Notes under the pieces: generated by a model
Told to the model about the DNA's origin: nothing
Database searches by the model: none
What the model saw: only the letters and a program-made list of their open reading frames with translations
Program-made: the position numbers and the translations under genes
Source of the DNA: Pseudomonadota bacterium
Lineage (GTDB): Bacteria; Vulcanimicrobiota; Vulcanimicrobiia; Eremiobacterales; Eremiobacteraceae
Assembly: GCA_021325335.1 (NCBI GenBank)
Contig: JAJPHJ010000109.1
Coordinates: 1 to 44,650 of the forward strand
Length of the DNA: 44,650 nt
Direction: 5' to 3'
In this document: one piece after another, positions 30,976 to 40,187 of the stretch
How positions within the stretch are numbered: the stretch's first letter is position 1
Layout of the letters: each line of letters begins with the position of its first letter

Positions 30976-32013
30976 CTATTTCGTGCAGGCGAAGCTGATG
31001 CGGTAGTTTGCCGGGAGCTTGTAATGCGGCATGTTTTCCCGTTGGTTCTGCGCATCGGCGTTGAAGGTTACGAGCAGTCGCACCGGCTTGTCAGCCGGAT
31101 TGAAAGGACCGTATCGGAATCGCTGCTGGTGCGTGAACTCTTCACCCGGCTTGAACGTGTGAATCGCTAGCTCGGAGAAGTTCATCGATGTGCCGGCACT
31201 GTTGGACGAGGCGACGGTGTTGCCGCTCGCCAGCACCAGTTGCTCGTCTGACACGTTGACGTCGCCCGGCGCCAGCGGCCGGCTGGTGAGGTTCACCCAC
31301 TGCTGCGTGATCATCCAGCCGATCTGCGGGCTCGACGGGTCGGAGCCATGGTCCTCACCGATGGCAGTCGCGCGCATTTTCCAAACGCCGTTGGACGACA
31401 TCCACTGGTTGAGACAGCCGGATTGGCCCGCGACCTGCGCGGAACCACCCTCGGCCTGCGCCTCGGCGGCCGTGGCCTGGCAATCAAGTTTGAATCGGAA
31501 GTTGTATTGCGCTGTCGTGAAGTGGGGCTTGAACCGGTACGTGGCAAGCTTTGCGGCGTCGAACGTGATGTCGATGGCCCTGGGTTTGCTTGCAGCGTCC
31601 ATCCCGTTCCCGCGGAACTGTTGCGTGTACGTGAATTGGCCGGAGACCGGGAAGCTGTGGAAGCCGACCTGGCCCATCGACAGCGAGCCCGTGGTGCTGT
31701 CGGTCGCCGCGATAACCGATCCGTTCGGCAGTTCGAGCTTCTGATCGGTGAGCAGTGAGTCGCTCGGGGCGAGTTCGACGGACGAGCCGTTGCGCCACAC
31801 TTCGGTGACTTGCCAACCGACGAACTGGCCCCCATCGAGCAGCGGCGCAAAGCCCGTCACCTGCACCCGCCAAATGCCGTTGAAGAGCCACGAATTGACG
31901 CAGCCCTCGCGCGTGTTGCTCGCGGTCGAACCTGTTGACCCGGTCGCCGACACAATTGCGACGATTAAGACCAATACAACCGCTGCACCGGTTTTGGAAG
32001 CAAAAGATCGCAT
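30976..32013 (-). CDS. Secreted two-domain protein with a repeated Cys-framed module
   Basis: About 345 residues from the third of three ATGs, which is seven bases from AGGAG. A signal peptide (GAAVVLVLIVAIVSATG) comes before two tandem modules of about 140 residues. Module 1 begins EGCVNSWLFNGIWRVQVTG and ends FRFKLDC; module 2 begins SGCLNQWMSSNGVWKMRA and ends YRISFAC. Each thus opens with GC[VL]N....NG[IV]W and closes with a Cys, suggesting one disulfide per module. Both contain a conserved FxxxxxFTxxQxFR. I do not recognise the family. The upstream gene encodes one more copy, so this is a local paralogous set of extracellular proteins. Confidence 0.75.
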   Translation of the reverse strand: MRSFASKTGAAVVLVLIVAIVSATGSTGSTASNTREGCVNSWLFNGIWRVQVTGFAPLLDGGQFVGWQVTEVWRNGSSVELAPSDSLLTDQKLELPNGSVIAATDSTTGSLSMGQVGFHSFPVSGQFTYTQQFRGNGMDAASKPRAIDITFDAAKLATYRFKPHFTTAQYNFRFKLDCQATAAEAQAEGGSAQVAGQSGCLNQWMSSNGVWKMRATAIGEDHGSDPSSPQIGWMITQQWVNLTSRPLAPGDVNVSDEQLVLASGNTVASSNSAGTSMNFSELAIHTFKPGEEFTHQQRFRYGPFNPADKPVRLLVTFNADAQNQRENMPHYKLPANYRISFACTK

Positions 32014-32177
32014 CATCATCTCCTGTCAGCCCGGGCCAATCGCGACGGAACTCGCTGGTAGCTCCCCAATTCGAGAGGGTGCCAGAAGCTACATGCCGTC
32101 TGCAACCTCGCCGACATGGCGCTCGCGTATCTAATGAAGGGCGATGTCGAAAACGCTCGCTTGACCGCCGACCGGCG

Positions 32178-32726
32178 CTAGCTGGACGGACTTGGCGACG
32201 ACGACTCGTTACAGGTGAGATCCACGCTAAATGCGGGGTTGGTCAGCTTGTAGCCAAGCGATGTGTGGTAGACGGTGTTGGTCGCACTGACCGGCAAGAC
32301 GAAGGATGCCGCTCTGTTCGTCTGATCGCTCGCGCGAAACCAATACGTCCCCGAGACGTGCATGCCGGGCTTGAAGTTCGTGTACGTAATCGCGTCCTGG
32401 TAGGCGATTTGCGAGTCGGTGGCGATCTCGAGTATCGTTCCGTCCTTGAGCACGACTTGCGGCAGACCGATGCCGAGGGAATCTGGGACCTGCGTCTGCT
32501 TCGACAGGTTGCTCAATGTGAATGTCACTCCGTACGCGGCGACGGCGACGCTCGGGTCGGTTCCGAACACCACGTTCGTCACCTTCAACCCCCAGATACC
32601 GTCACTGAGCGTTTGGTTGACGCAGCCACTCACGGGCCGAGGCGACGTCGTCGCCGGACTCGCAGCCGAGAACGCGACGATCGCGGCGACCGCAGTGACT
32701 GCCACGATGGCTGGCGTCTTGAACAT
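32178..32726 (-). CDS. Secreted single-module paralogue of the Cys-framed domain
   Basis: 182 residues from ATG 32726, preceded by CGGAGG. The signal peptide is PAIVAVTAVAAIVAFSAAS. The mature part begins SGCVNQTLSDGIWGLKVTNV and ends FSVDLTC, so it is one copy of the module seen twice in the neighbouring 345-residue protein. It has TYTNFKPGMHVSGTYWFRA where the other copies have F....FT..Q.FR. A Ser/Pro tail follows. Function unknown; position next to pentapeptide-repeat genes under a BlaI/BlaR1 pair suggests an envelope role. Confidence 0.72.
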   Translation of the reverse strand: MFKTPAIVAVTAVAAIVAFSAASPATTSPRPVSGCVNQTLSDGIWGLKVTNVVFGTDPSVAVAAYGVTFTLSNLSKQTQVPDSLGIGLPQVVLKDGTILEIATDSQIAYQDAITYTNFKPGMHVSGTYWFRASDQTNRAASFVLPVSATNTVYHTSLGYKLTNPAFSVDLTCNESSSPSPSS

Positions 32727-32798
32727 ACGAACCTCCGAGCGCAACAGGAGAGCTGGCCCGTGGGGCGCTTCGACCGAGGCTCGGAGAGGACCGCTTCG

Positions 32799-33635
32799 CT
32801 AGGGGCCGATTGCTCCAGCAAGATCGGCGTGGGCGTACTTGACGAGAATGGCCGCGTCGACGGGCCGGCACGCGCTGTACCGTGATGGGCCGGACACTCC
32901 GTCGCGCGGATCGCACAGCCGTGCCCCCCGCAGCGTCGCACCCACGAGCCTCGCGCCCGAGAGATCCGCGCAGACGATCCGTCCGGCGAGCGGTGGCGCA
33001 TTCCCATTCTCTTCGATCTCGTGAGAGCAAAGCACCGCGCCTGACATATCGGCCTCACGAAGATCTGCGTCGCGCAAATCATCGGAGAACAGCGCAGCGC
33101 CTTTGAGGGTAACTGCGTGCAGGTCCGCGTGCGAGAGATCGTCGCCCTCGAGCGAAAGGGCGCCCAAATCCTTGCCAAAAAGGACGGCGGCTCGAAGGTC
33201 GCAACCCCGGCAGCTCGTGAGGAGCGTGCGCACATTCCCGTCCGCGAACTGCGTGAAATCTTGACTTGACAGATCCACACCGTCGAGCCGGGTGTTGAAG
33301 AGGATGACGCCTGCCAACCTTGCGGCACGCATATCCGCTCCGTTGAGTTTCGCATTGCGAAGGTCCGCGCCGCGCAGATCGGCCCCTTCCAGGTCGGCAC
33401 CGTCCAGCGATGCGTTCTGTAGATTCGCTTGGCGCAGATCGGCGCCGACCAGGTCGACCCCGACCCAGCGCACGCCGCTCAAGTCGAGGTTGTGAAGATC
33501 CGTCCGATTGAAATCGCAGCCTTCGCAGGTGGCCGGCATTCTTGAGGTAGTGCTCGCGACGGATACGTGGCCGACGCCCGTTCCCATGATGAGCATCGCG
33601 CAGAGGCCGATCAGCCGATGCACCGATCGATCCAT
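32799..33635 (-). CDS. Secreted pentapeptide-repeat protein with CxGCD caps
   Basis: 278 residues. N-terminal signal (IGLCAMLIMGTGVGHVSVAS), then two blocks of pentapeptide repeats (A[DN]Lxx), the first opening with CEGCDFNRTDLHNLDL and the second with CRGCDLRAAVLFGKDLG. Pentapeptide repeats form a right-handed square beta-helix. The paired Cys at the head of each block could make a disulfide or bind a metal and cap the helix. The same CxGCD block structure is found in the C-terminal part of the BlaR1-like gene 18 bases upstream, so the two are paralogous in their extracellular parts. AGGAAA precedes the ATG. Confidence 0.82.
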   Translation of the reverse strand: MDRSVHRLIGLCAMLIMGTGVGHVSVASTTSRMPATCEGCDFNRTDLHNLDLSGVRWVGVDLVGADLRQANLQNASLDGADLEGADLRGADLRNAKLNGADMRAARLAGVILFNTRLDGVDLSSQDFTQFADGNVRTLLTSCRGCDLRAAVLFGKDLGALSLEGDDLSHADLHAVTLKGAALFSDDLRDADLREADMSGAVLCSHEIEENGNAPPLAGRIVCADLSGARLVGATLRGARLCDPRDGVSGPSRYSACRPVDAAILVKYAHADLAGAIGP

Positions 33636-33653
33636 GTAATTTCCTGTCTGTTC

Positions 33654-35561
33654 TTATCGCATGATCGCGTTGCTCAGGTCGCTGCCTGTGATATGCGTCC
33701 GTGAAAGATCGACGCTGCGCAGGTCGACGCCTGAGAAATCGCACCCGGTGAATGAGGTCCCGGTGAGTCTCGCGCCCACGAGCGTCGCGTGGTCGAGATC
33801 GACGCCGTTGAAATGCGCGCCGCTAAGATCCGCGCCGCTCAAATTGGCGCGTTCGAGGTTCGCCCCGCTGAGCGTGAGGCCGCGCAGATCTTGACCGCGA
33901 AGATCGGCGCCCTGCAGGTCGCAGCCCCGGCAGTGTTCCAGAACGGCGTGCGCTTGCGACGGCGACAGTCGAGCGACGTCGATGCGACAGCCATCCAAGT
34001 TCGCATCGCTCAGGTCCACGCCGGCGATGTTCGCGCGGCTGAGATTGGCGCCGCTGAGGTTCGCGTTGCGAAAACTGGCCGCGCTGAGGTCGGCGCCTTG
34101 AAAGTTCGCACCGCTGAGATTGGCCCCGGAGAAATCGACATGCTTGAGGTCAGCGTTTGAAAAGTTGGCCCCGGTCAGATTCGACCCATGCAGATCGCGC
34201 CCGGCCCAACGCGCGGCAGCGAAATCGCATCCCGTGCAGTTGAAACTCGTTGCGATGGTCGCGTTTGTGACTGCTGCCGGGGTGCTCGGGAGGTGCGGAA
34301 GCACGGGCGCGGTCGGCGGCGCGTGGGCGTGTTCTCTCACGGTCAAGCGGTGTTCGGAGAGGTGGGCGTGGACCGGAACTGTGCTATGAAAAGAGGGCGT
34401 GTCGGGTGCAACCGCCGGCGCGGGAACGCGCGCGGGCTTTAGCCTCAACGCGCTTGCCGACACGCGCGGGGGCGCGGGCGGCACGGGTGTGGCGATCGTC
34501 GGCAGCGTGAACGCGATCGATGGCGCGACGGTCTGCGCCACGAACAGGAGGACGAACATCGCGGCCGCGACCAGGCCGGCTGTTCCCACGGCGACGGACG
34601 TGCCGATGTTCCTTCCCGCTGCGAGCAGGCGCTCCACCCGAATCGACAGGCCCTTGCGGGTGAGGAATACGCCAGGTGCCGCAAGGGCGCGGTGCGGCCA
34701 CGCCGTCACCTCCGCCATGCGCGTCAAGCAAAGCGCGTACGGCCGTACATCGCGCGTTTGCGCGACGACCCAATCATCGCACGCGACCTCGCGTTCGATG
34801 TCGAGTTTGCGTGCCATCCACAGCATCGCCGGGTTGAAGAAAAAGAGCGCTTCGACGACGCGCTGGAAGCAATTCGTCCAGTCGTCGGCCCGGCGCAGAT
34901 GCGCGAGTTCGTGGAGCACGATCTGGTCGATCTCGCGAGGCGAGAGCGCCCCTAGAAGCCGGGACGGAAGCAAAATGAGCGAATCGAAAAGTCCCACCGC
35001 CACTGGAACTGTGATTCGATCCGAGGTGCACAGCCGCACGTCGCGATCGCCTTTGTGCGCCTGCGCCCAGGCGTCGAGCCCATCACGCAGTTCGATGGGC
35101 ACCGGCAGCGCGTCGCGCTTGAGCTTCTCCAACTGCCACAGCGCCATCGTCAGTCGGACGAGGATGGCGGCGACGACGAGGGCCCATACAAAGAATGGAA
35201 GCGTTGCGAGCGTTGCAGGCACGGCGACCCGCAGCCGCGGGGGCGGCGCCACGGAGCGGCGCGTTGCAATTTCAGTTCCGTAACGGGCGTGGCTCAAGAG
35301 CGTGGCCGGCCGGGAAGCAGGTTGGGTCTTCGCCATGCTCGTTCCGAGCGTCGGCTGTGCGGCCGGGGCGATGGTTGAGGTATGGGGCATCGTGATGGCG
35401 ACGCTGAGCAGCGCCGACGCGGCGAGCGCGAGCGTCCAGGCAGCATAGCGCGTGGTCGCGTTGCTGCGCGGAGCGAGCCAAAAGACCGTTTGAACAGCGA
35501 GCGCCACGAGCAGCGCCACCCAGAGGCTATTGAAAAGAACGGCCACGCCGAACTGGATCAT
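33654..35561 (-). CDS. BlaR1-like M56 metallopeptidase sensor with pentapeptide-repeat domain
   Basis: 635 residues from the ATG at 35561. The first 300 residues are the M56 part: membrane helices (FNSLWVALLVALAVQTVFW, FVWALVVAAILVRLTMALW) and the zinc site HELAHLRRADDW near residue 214, then REVACDDWVV. A further helix (VAVGTAGLVAAAMFVLLFVA) leads to a Pro/Ala linker and, from about residue 440, pentapeptide repeats in blocks headed by CTGCDF and CRGCDL. Classical BlaR1 has a penicillin-binding sensor at this place; here the extracellular sensor appears to be a beta-helix. On signal, the M56 domain should trigger loss of the BlaI repressor. The ATGA overlap with blaI supports that pairing. 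The ligand is unknown. Confidence 0.87.
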   Translation of the reverse strand: MIQFGVAVLFNSLWVALLVALAVQTVFWLAPRSNATTRYAAWTLALAASALLSVAITMPHTSTIAPAAQPTLGTSMAKTQPASRPATLLSHARYGTEIATRRSVAPPPRLRVAVPATLATLPFFVWALVVAAILVRLTMALWQLEKLKRDALPVPIELRDGLDAWAQAHKGDRDVRLCTSDRITVPVAVGLFDSLILLPSRLLGALSPREIDQIVLHELAHLRRADDWTNCFQRVVEALFFFNPAMLWMARKLDIEREVACDDWVVAQTRDVRPYALCLTRMAEVTAWPHRALAAPGVFLTRKGLSIRVERLLAAGRNIGTSVAVGTAGLVAAAMFVLLFVAQTVAPSIAFTLPTIATPVPPAPPRVSASALRLKPARVPAPAVAPDTPSFHSTVPVHAHLSEHRLTVREHAHAPPTAPVLPHLPSTPAAVTNATIATSFNCTGCDFAAARWAGRDLHGSNLTGANFSNADLKHVDFSGANLSGANFQGADLSAASFRNANLSGANLSRANIAGVDLSDANLDGCRIDVARLSPSQAHAVLEHCRGCDLQGADLRGQDLRGLTLSGANLERANLSGADLSGAHFNGVDLDHATLVGARLTGTSFTGCDFSGVDLRSVDLSRTHITGSDLSNAIMR

Positions 35562-35956
35562 GGCTTTTCCTCGTACTCGCGGATGAGTTGTTTGAGGCGG
35601 CGCAGCTCGTCCGACGACGGTCTGCCTTCCTCGACGAGCCTTAAGGCGAGCTCCCCCGGATTGTCGCGAAAAAAACGCTTGAGCAAATGCCCGACCGCGG
35701 ACTTCGCTGCTTGCTCGCGTTCGATCGAAGGGTGATAGACGAATGCTCGACCACGCTCTTCGTGTCCGGCATAGCCCTTCTGCTCGAGGATCCGAAGCAT
35801 CGTCAGGACGGTGCTGTAGGCGACGGGTGGGGGCGGAAGCGCTTCGACGACTTCCGCGACCGTCGCCTTTCGCTTGGCCCACAAGACTTCCATGAGCCGC
35901 AACTCGGTCTCGGTGAGGACGGGCGAACGTTTTCGCGCCAAAGTGCCACCTCGCAT
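35558..35956 (-). CDS. BlaI/MecI-family transcriptional repressor
   Basis: 132 residues. Winged helix: LTETELRLMEVLWAKRKATV, then VVEALPPPPVAYSTVLTMLR, ILEQKGYAGHEERGRAFVY and a C-terminal dimer part (KRFFRDNPGELALRLVEEG). Members bind dyads in their own promoter and are inactivated when the partner M56 protease fires. The start is ATG 35956 or a TTG at 35941, which has GAGGTGG at good spacing. Two matching 14-base sites lie upstream, between this gene and the divergent helicase. The stop overlaps the start of the BlaR1-like gene by four bases. Confidence 0.92.
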   Translation of the reverse strand: MRGGTLARKRSPVLTETELRLMEVLWAKRKATVAEVVEALPPPPVAYSTVLTMLRILEQKGYAGHEERGRAFVYHPSIEREQAAKSAVGHLLKRFFRDNPGELALRLVEEGRPSSDELRRLKQLIREYEEKP

Positions 35957-35961
35957 GGGCT

Positions 35962-36020
35962 ACTAAGAATTTAATAGCAATATACGCCAAGCCGGAGGCG
36001 CTGTCAACTAATTCTTTAAT
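35962..36020. promoter_or_regulatory. Paired operator-like sites, likely BlaI boxes
   Basis: Two 14-base sites of the form ACTAANNNTTTAAT at 35962-35975 and 36007-36020 lie in an AT-rich gap inside GC-rich DNA. Each is close to a dyad, and they are 45 bases apart start to start. One is directly upstream of blaI; the other overlaps the first codon of the helicase gene, so that gene may be regulated as well. Confidence 0.6.
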
Positions 36021-39000
36021 GGCAGTGGGCACTCACAGGCCTGCGACGGTGGAGTTCGACCGGAGCCCAAAGAACTGCACCAAAGTGCACCTGCTTGAAA
36101 CAACCCAAGGCCAGCGGCCGTTTGGCTTCGATCCCCTCGTCGAGGAGTGGTTCAAGCATAAGTTCGGCGAGCCCACCGCTCCACAGATCGCGGGTTGGCC
36201 GCTCATCCGCTCCGGCGGCCACGTGCTCATCACGGCCCCGACCGGCTCCGGCAAGACGCTCGCCGCATTCTTGATGGCGCTGGATCGCCTCATCGGGCTG
36301 GCGCGCGAAGGACTCGCGGACCAGACGTACGTCGTCTACGTCTCGCCGCTCAAAGCCCTCGTCAACGACGTCCATCGAAATCTCGAGGTGCCGCTCGCGG
36401 AGATCGCCGAGCTTGCGGTCCGCCGCGGAGATCAGCTTGCGCCGATCCGCGTTGCGCTGCGCACCGGGGACAGTTCGCAAGCCGACCGCGCGCGCATGCT
36501 CGTCAAACAACCGCACATCCTCGTGACGACACCCGAGTCGCTCTTCATCCTGCTCACCGCAGCCCGCTCGCGCGAGCTGTTCAAGCATGTCTCGACCGTC
36601 ATCGTCGACGAGATCCATGCGCTCGCTCCCAACAAGCGCGGTGCCCACCTCGCGCTCTCGCTGGCAAGGCTCGACCACCTCGTCGCCCAGGCCGGCGGGT
36701 CGCGACCTCAGCGGATCGGGCTGTCCGCCACGGTCAAGCCGGTCGAGGACGTCGCCTTCTATCTGGCCGGTGCATCGCACGCAGCTCCAGCCATCGTGAA
36801 CATCGGGCACCGGCGCGAGATGGATCTGTCCGTATGGGTGCCGCCCGACGAGCTCGGCCCCGTCGCCAGCAATGAGATGTGGGAAGAGATCTACGACCAC
36901 ATCGCCGCTCTCGTCAAAGCGCACCGGACGACGCTTGTCTTCGTCAGCACGCGGCGTCTGTCGGAACGGGTAGCGCACCATTTGATCAAACGTCTGGGAG
37001 TGGGATCAGTCATGCCGCATCACGGCAGTCTGGCCCGCGCCATCCGCCTGGAGACCGAGCGCAGACTCAAAGCGGGTGAGTTGCAAGCAGTCGTCGCCAC
37101 CGCGTCGCTCGAGCTCGGTATCGACATCGGATCCGTCGATGTGGCCGTGCAGATCGGCTCGCCGCGCTCCATCGCGGCCGCGCTGCAACGCATCGGACGA
37201 TCCGGACACTGGGTTGGAGCGCGGCCTAAAGGCGTGCTCATCGCGACGACGCGCGACGAGCTGGTCGAGTGCGCCGCGCTCGTGCGCGCGATGCGCACGG
37301 GCGCGATCGATCGCCAAGAAGCGCAACACGCCCCGCTCGATATTCTCGCGCAGCAACTCGTCGCGGCCTGCGCGGTCGAAGACTGGAGCGAAGACGCGCT
37401 CTTCGCGCTCGCCCGGTCGGCTGCGCCCTTTGCCGAGCTCGCGCGGGCAGACTTCGACGCGGTCGTGGAGATGCTCGCCGAAGGCATCGCCACGTCTCGC
37501 GGTCGTGGCGCGGCGTTCTTGCATCACGATCGCGTCAACCGTCGCCTGCGCGGGCGTAGAGGCGCTCGGCTCGCTGCTATCACGAGCGGTGGCGCGATCC
37601 CCGATCAAACCACCTATGCCGTCGTGGCAGAACCTGAGGGCGCGGTGGTCGGTACGCTCGACGAGGACTTCGCGGTCGAGAGCATGGCGGGCGACATCTT
37701 CTTGCTCGGCACGACTTCATGGCAGATCCACCGCGTCGAGCAGGGCCGCGTTCGCGTGAGCGACGCCCACGGCGCGCCACCGACGATCCCGTTTTGGCGC
37801 GGTGAGGCGCCCGGTCGCACGCTCGAGCTCTCCGCAGAAGTATCGCGGCTCCGGGTGAAGATCGCAGAGCTCATGGCGCCTGAGCCAGCGCCGGCCGTCT
37901 CGTTCCTCGAGCGTGAGTGCGGCGTCGAGCGCCTCGCCGCAGAGCAATTCGTCGACTACATGCGTGCGGGCACTGCGATCTTGGGTGTCGTGCCCTCCCA
38001 GGACTGCGTCGTGGCAGAAAGGTTCTTCGACGAGTCCGGCGGCATGCAACTCGTGGTGCATGCGCCGTTCGGCTCGCGGATCAACCGCGCGTGGGGGCTC
38101 GCGCTGCGCAAGCGGTTTTGCCGCTCTTTCAATCTCGAACTTCAAGCCGCCGCCACGGACAACGGTCTTGTCATCTCGCTGTCCGAGCAGCATGCCTTCC
38201 CGCTCGACATCATCTTCCAGTTCTTGAACACGGTGACGGTCGAGGAGGTGCTCACGCAGGCGATGCTGCCCGCGCCGATGTTCGCCGCGCGTTGGCGTTG
38301 GAACGCGCAACGCTCGCTCGCGATCCTGCGTTTTTCCCACGGCAAGAAGGTCGCGGCGCCGATCCAACGCATGCGATCGGACGATTTGCTCGCCGCGGTG
38401 TTCCCCGATCAAGCCGCGTGCCCGGAAAACCTCAGCGGCGAGGTCCGCATTCCCAACCATCCGCTCGTCAGCCAGACGGTCGCCGACTGCTTGCACGAGG
38501 CGATGGACCTCGATGGCTTGCGGTCGGTGCTCGAGCGCATCGAGGCTGGTTCCTTGCGCACCATCGCAGTGGATACGGCTGAGCCCTCGATGTTCGCGCA
38601 CGAGATCCTCAATGCCAATCCGTTCGCTTTCCTGGATGATGCGCCGCTCGAGGAGCGGCGCACCCGCGCGCTCGCGCTGCGTTCGACGCTGCGCACGGAC
38701 GTCTCGCTCGGCATTGGAGCGTTGGATCCCGAAGCGATCGCACAGGTCGCCGCCGAGGGGTGGCCGGTCGCGCGCGATGCAGACGAACTGCACGATGCGC
38801 TGCTCACGCTTGGCGTGCTGCCGCCCGTGCTCGCCTGGCAAGCGCACTTCGACGCGCTCGTGGCCGCGGGGCGCGCCACGGCGGCCTTCGTCGCCGGAGC
38901 ACGTGGTGCTGAACCTTCGGTGCTTTGGGTCGCCGCCGAGCGGCTCGACATCGCGCGTGCGGTTTACGCCGGCATGGAGTGGCTGCCAGCGATCGCGGCG

Positions 39001-40185
39001 GTTTCTTCGAACCGCGCGGAGGTCGAAACTCCTGAGGCCGGGGCTACGGAGATCGTGCGCGGCTGGTTGGAGTGCAGCGGTCCCCTCACCGCGGCAGCTC
39101 TTGCCCACAAGCTTTCGATGTCGAGCGACGCGGTAGAATCAGCTCTGCTCGCGCTCGAGCACGAAGGGCAAGTCTTGCGCGGTCGTTTCTCCGTGCAGCC
39201 GCAAGGACCGGTCGCGCTCGTCGCTCCCACGGAGTGGTGCAACCGGCGCGTGCTCGCCCGCATCCACCGCCTGACTCTTGGCCGGCTGCGCCGAGAGATC
39301 GAGCCGGTGTCCACCGCACAATTCGAAGAGTTCTCCGCACGGTGGCAACACTGCGTCGCCGGCGCGCAGCTGCATGGCGTCGACGGCACGTTGCAGGTCG
39401 TCAAACAGTTGCAGGGATTGGAGTTTCCGGCCGAAGCGTGGGAGAAGGAGGTCTTGCCTCGCCGCGTGCGCGGTTATCGGAGCGAGTTCCTAGACAAGCT
39501 GTGCGCCTCGGGAGAGGTGATGTGGGGTCGGCTTTCGCCCCATCCGGCGTTTGAAGAGCGCGAAGAGCCGCGCAGCCGGCGCGTGCGCCCGACCCGGGTC
39601 GCGCCCATCTCGCTGTTCTTACGCGACGACGCCGGCTGGCTCGTGCGCAGGCGTCAAGACGAATTGGAAGCGCTTTCAACACCCGCGCGCGACGTTCTCG
39701 CCGCCCTCGCGGCGCGTGGCGCTTCGTTCTTCGTCGAGCTCGCGTCAGCCACGGGTCGGCTTGCGAGCGAAGTCGAGGATGGTTTGTGGGAGCTCGTCGC
39801 AGGGGGGCTCGTCACGGCCGACGGATTCGACAATCTGCGTTCGCTCATCGATCCCAAGCGGCGCCTGGCGCTTGGCCGCCGCAACCGCTCGCGCCCTCGC
39901 AACGCGCCCGGGCGCTGGGCATTGCTGCAAGCCCAGGAGCGACAGGATCGCGATACCGATCTTTTCGCACGCCAGCTGTTGCGGCGATGGGGTGTCGTTT
40001 CGCGTGACATCGCCAAGCGTGAGAGCTTCGCGCCGCCGTGGCGCGATCTGCTCGTCACGTATCGCCGGCTCGAGGCGCAGGGCGAGATCCGCGGCGGTCG
40101 TTTCATCGCGAGCCACATCGGCGAGCAGTTCGCTCTTCCGGATGCCCTCGACTTGCTGCGCGCCATGAAGCGGGTCGCCGTCTGA
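36019..40185 (+). CDS. Lhr-like ATP-dependent DNA helicase
   Basis: 1388 residues, the size of Lhr. The helicase core shows Walker A APTGSGKT (73-80), VDEIHAL near 197 (DEVH/DEIH box), RIGLSATV (motif III), TLVFVSTRRLSERVAHHL (IV), VVATASLELGIDIGSVD (V) and QRIGRSGH (VI). The long C-terminal region continues through the Lhr-specific winged-helix and beta-barrel domains (QLQGLEFPAEAWEKEVLPRR). Lhr unwinds DNA or RNA-DNA hybrids from the 3' side in repair. The ATG at 36019 has no ribosome site and overlaps a BlaI-like operator, so the start may be at GTG 36085. The ROK gene follows two bases after the stop. Confidence 0.92.
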   Translation: MAVGTHRPATVEFDRSPKNCTKVHLLETTQGQRPFGFDPLVEEWFKHKFGEPTAPQIAGWPLIRSGGHVLITAPTGSGKTLAAFLMALDRLIGLAREGLADQTYVVYVSPLKALVNDVHRNLEVPLAEIAELAVRRGDQLAPIRVALRTGDSSQADRARMLVKQPHILVTTPESLFILLTAARSRELFKHVSTVIVDEIHALAPNKRGAHLALSLARLDHLVAQAGGSRPQRIGLSATVKPVEDVAFYLAGASHAAPAIVNIGHRREMDLSVWVPPDELGPVASNEMWEEIYDHIAALVKAHRTTLVFVSTRRLSERVAHHLIKRLGVGSVMPHHGSLARAIRLETERRLKAGELQAVVATASLELGIDIGSVDVAVQIGSPRSIAAALQRIGRSGHWVGARPKGVLIATTRDELVECAALVRAMRTGAIDRQEAQHAPLDILAQQLVAACAVEDWSEDALFALARSAAPFAELARADFDAVVEMLAEGIATSRGRGAAFLHHDRVNRRLRGRRGARLAAITSGGAIPDQTTYAVVAEPEGAVVGTLDEDFAVESMAGDIFLLGTTSWQIHRVEQGRVRVSDAHGAPPTIPFWRGEAPGRTLELSAEVSRLRVKIAELMAPEPAPAVSFLERECGVERLAAEQFVDYMRAGTAILGVVPSQDCVVAERFFDESGGMQLVVHAPFGSRINRAWGLALRKRFCRSFNLELQAAATDNGLVISLSEQHAFPLDIIFQFLNTVTVEEVLTQAMLPAPMFAARWRWNAQRSLAILRFSHGKKVAAPIQRMRSDDLLAAVFPDQAACPENLSGEVRIPNHPLVSQTVADCLHEAMDLDGLRSVLERIEAGSLRTIAVDTAEPSMFAHEILNANPFAFLDDAPLEERRTRALALRSTLRTDVSLGIGALDPEAIAQVAAEGWPVARDADELHDALLTLGVLPPVLAWQAHFDALVAAGRATAAFVAGARGAEPSVLWVAAERLDIARAVYAGMEWLPAIAAVSSNRAEVETPEAGATEIVRGWLECSGPLTAAALAHKLSMSSDAVESALLALEHEGQVLRGRFSVQPQGPVALVAPTEWCNRRVLARIHRLTLGRLRREIEPVSTAQFEEFSARWQHCVAGAQLHGVDGTLQVVKQLQGLEFPAEAWEKEVLPRRVRGYRSEFLDKLCASGEVMWGRLSPHPAFEEREEPRSRRVRPTRVAPISLFLRDDAGWLVRRRQDELEALSTPARDVLAALAARGASFFVELASATGRLASEVEDGLWELVAGGLVTADGFDNLRSLIDPKRRLALGRRNRSRPRNAPGRWALLQAQERQDRDTDLFARQLLRRWGVVSRDIAKRESFAPPWRDLLVTYRRLEAQGEIRGGRFIASHIGEQFALPDALDLLRAMKRVAV

Positions 40186-40187
40186 CG

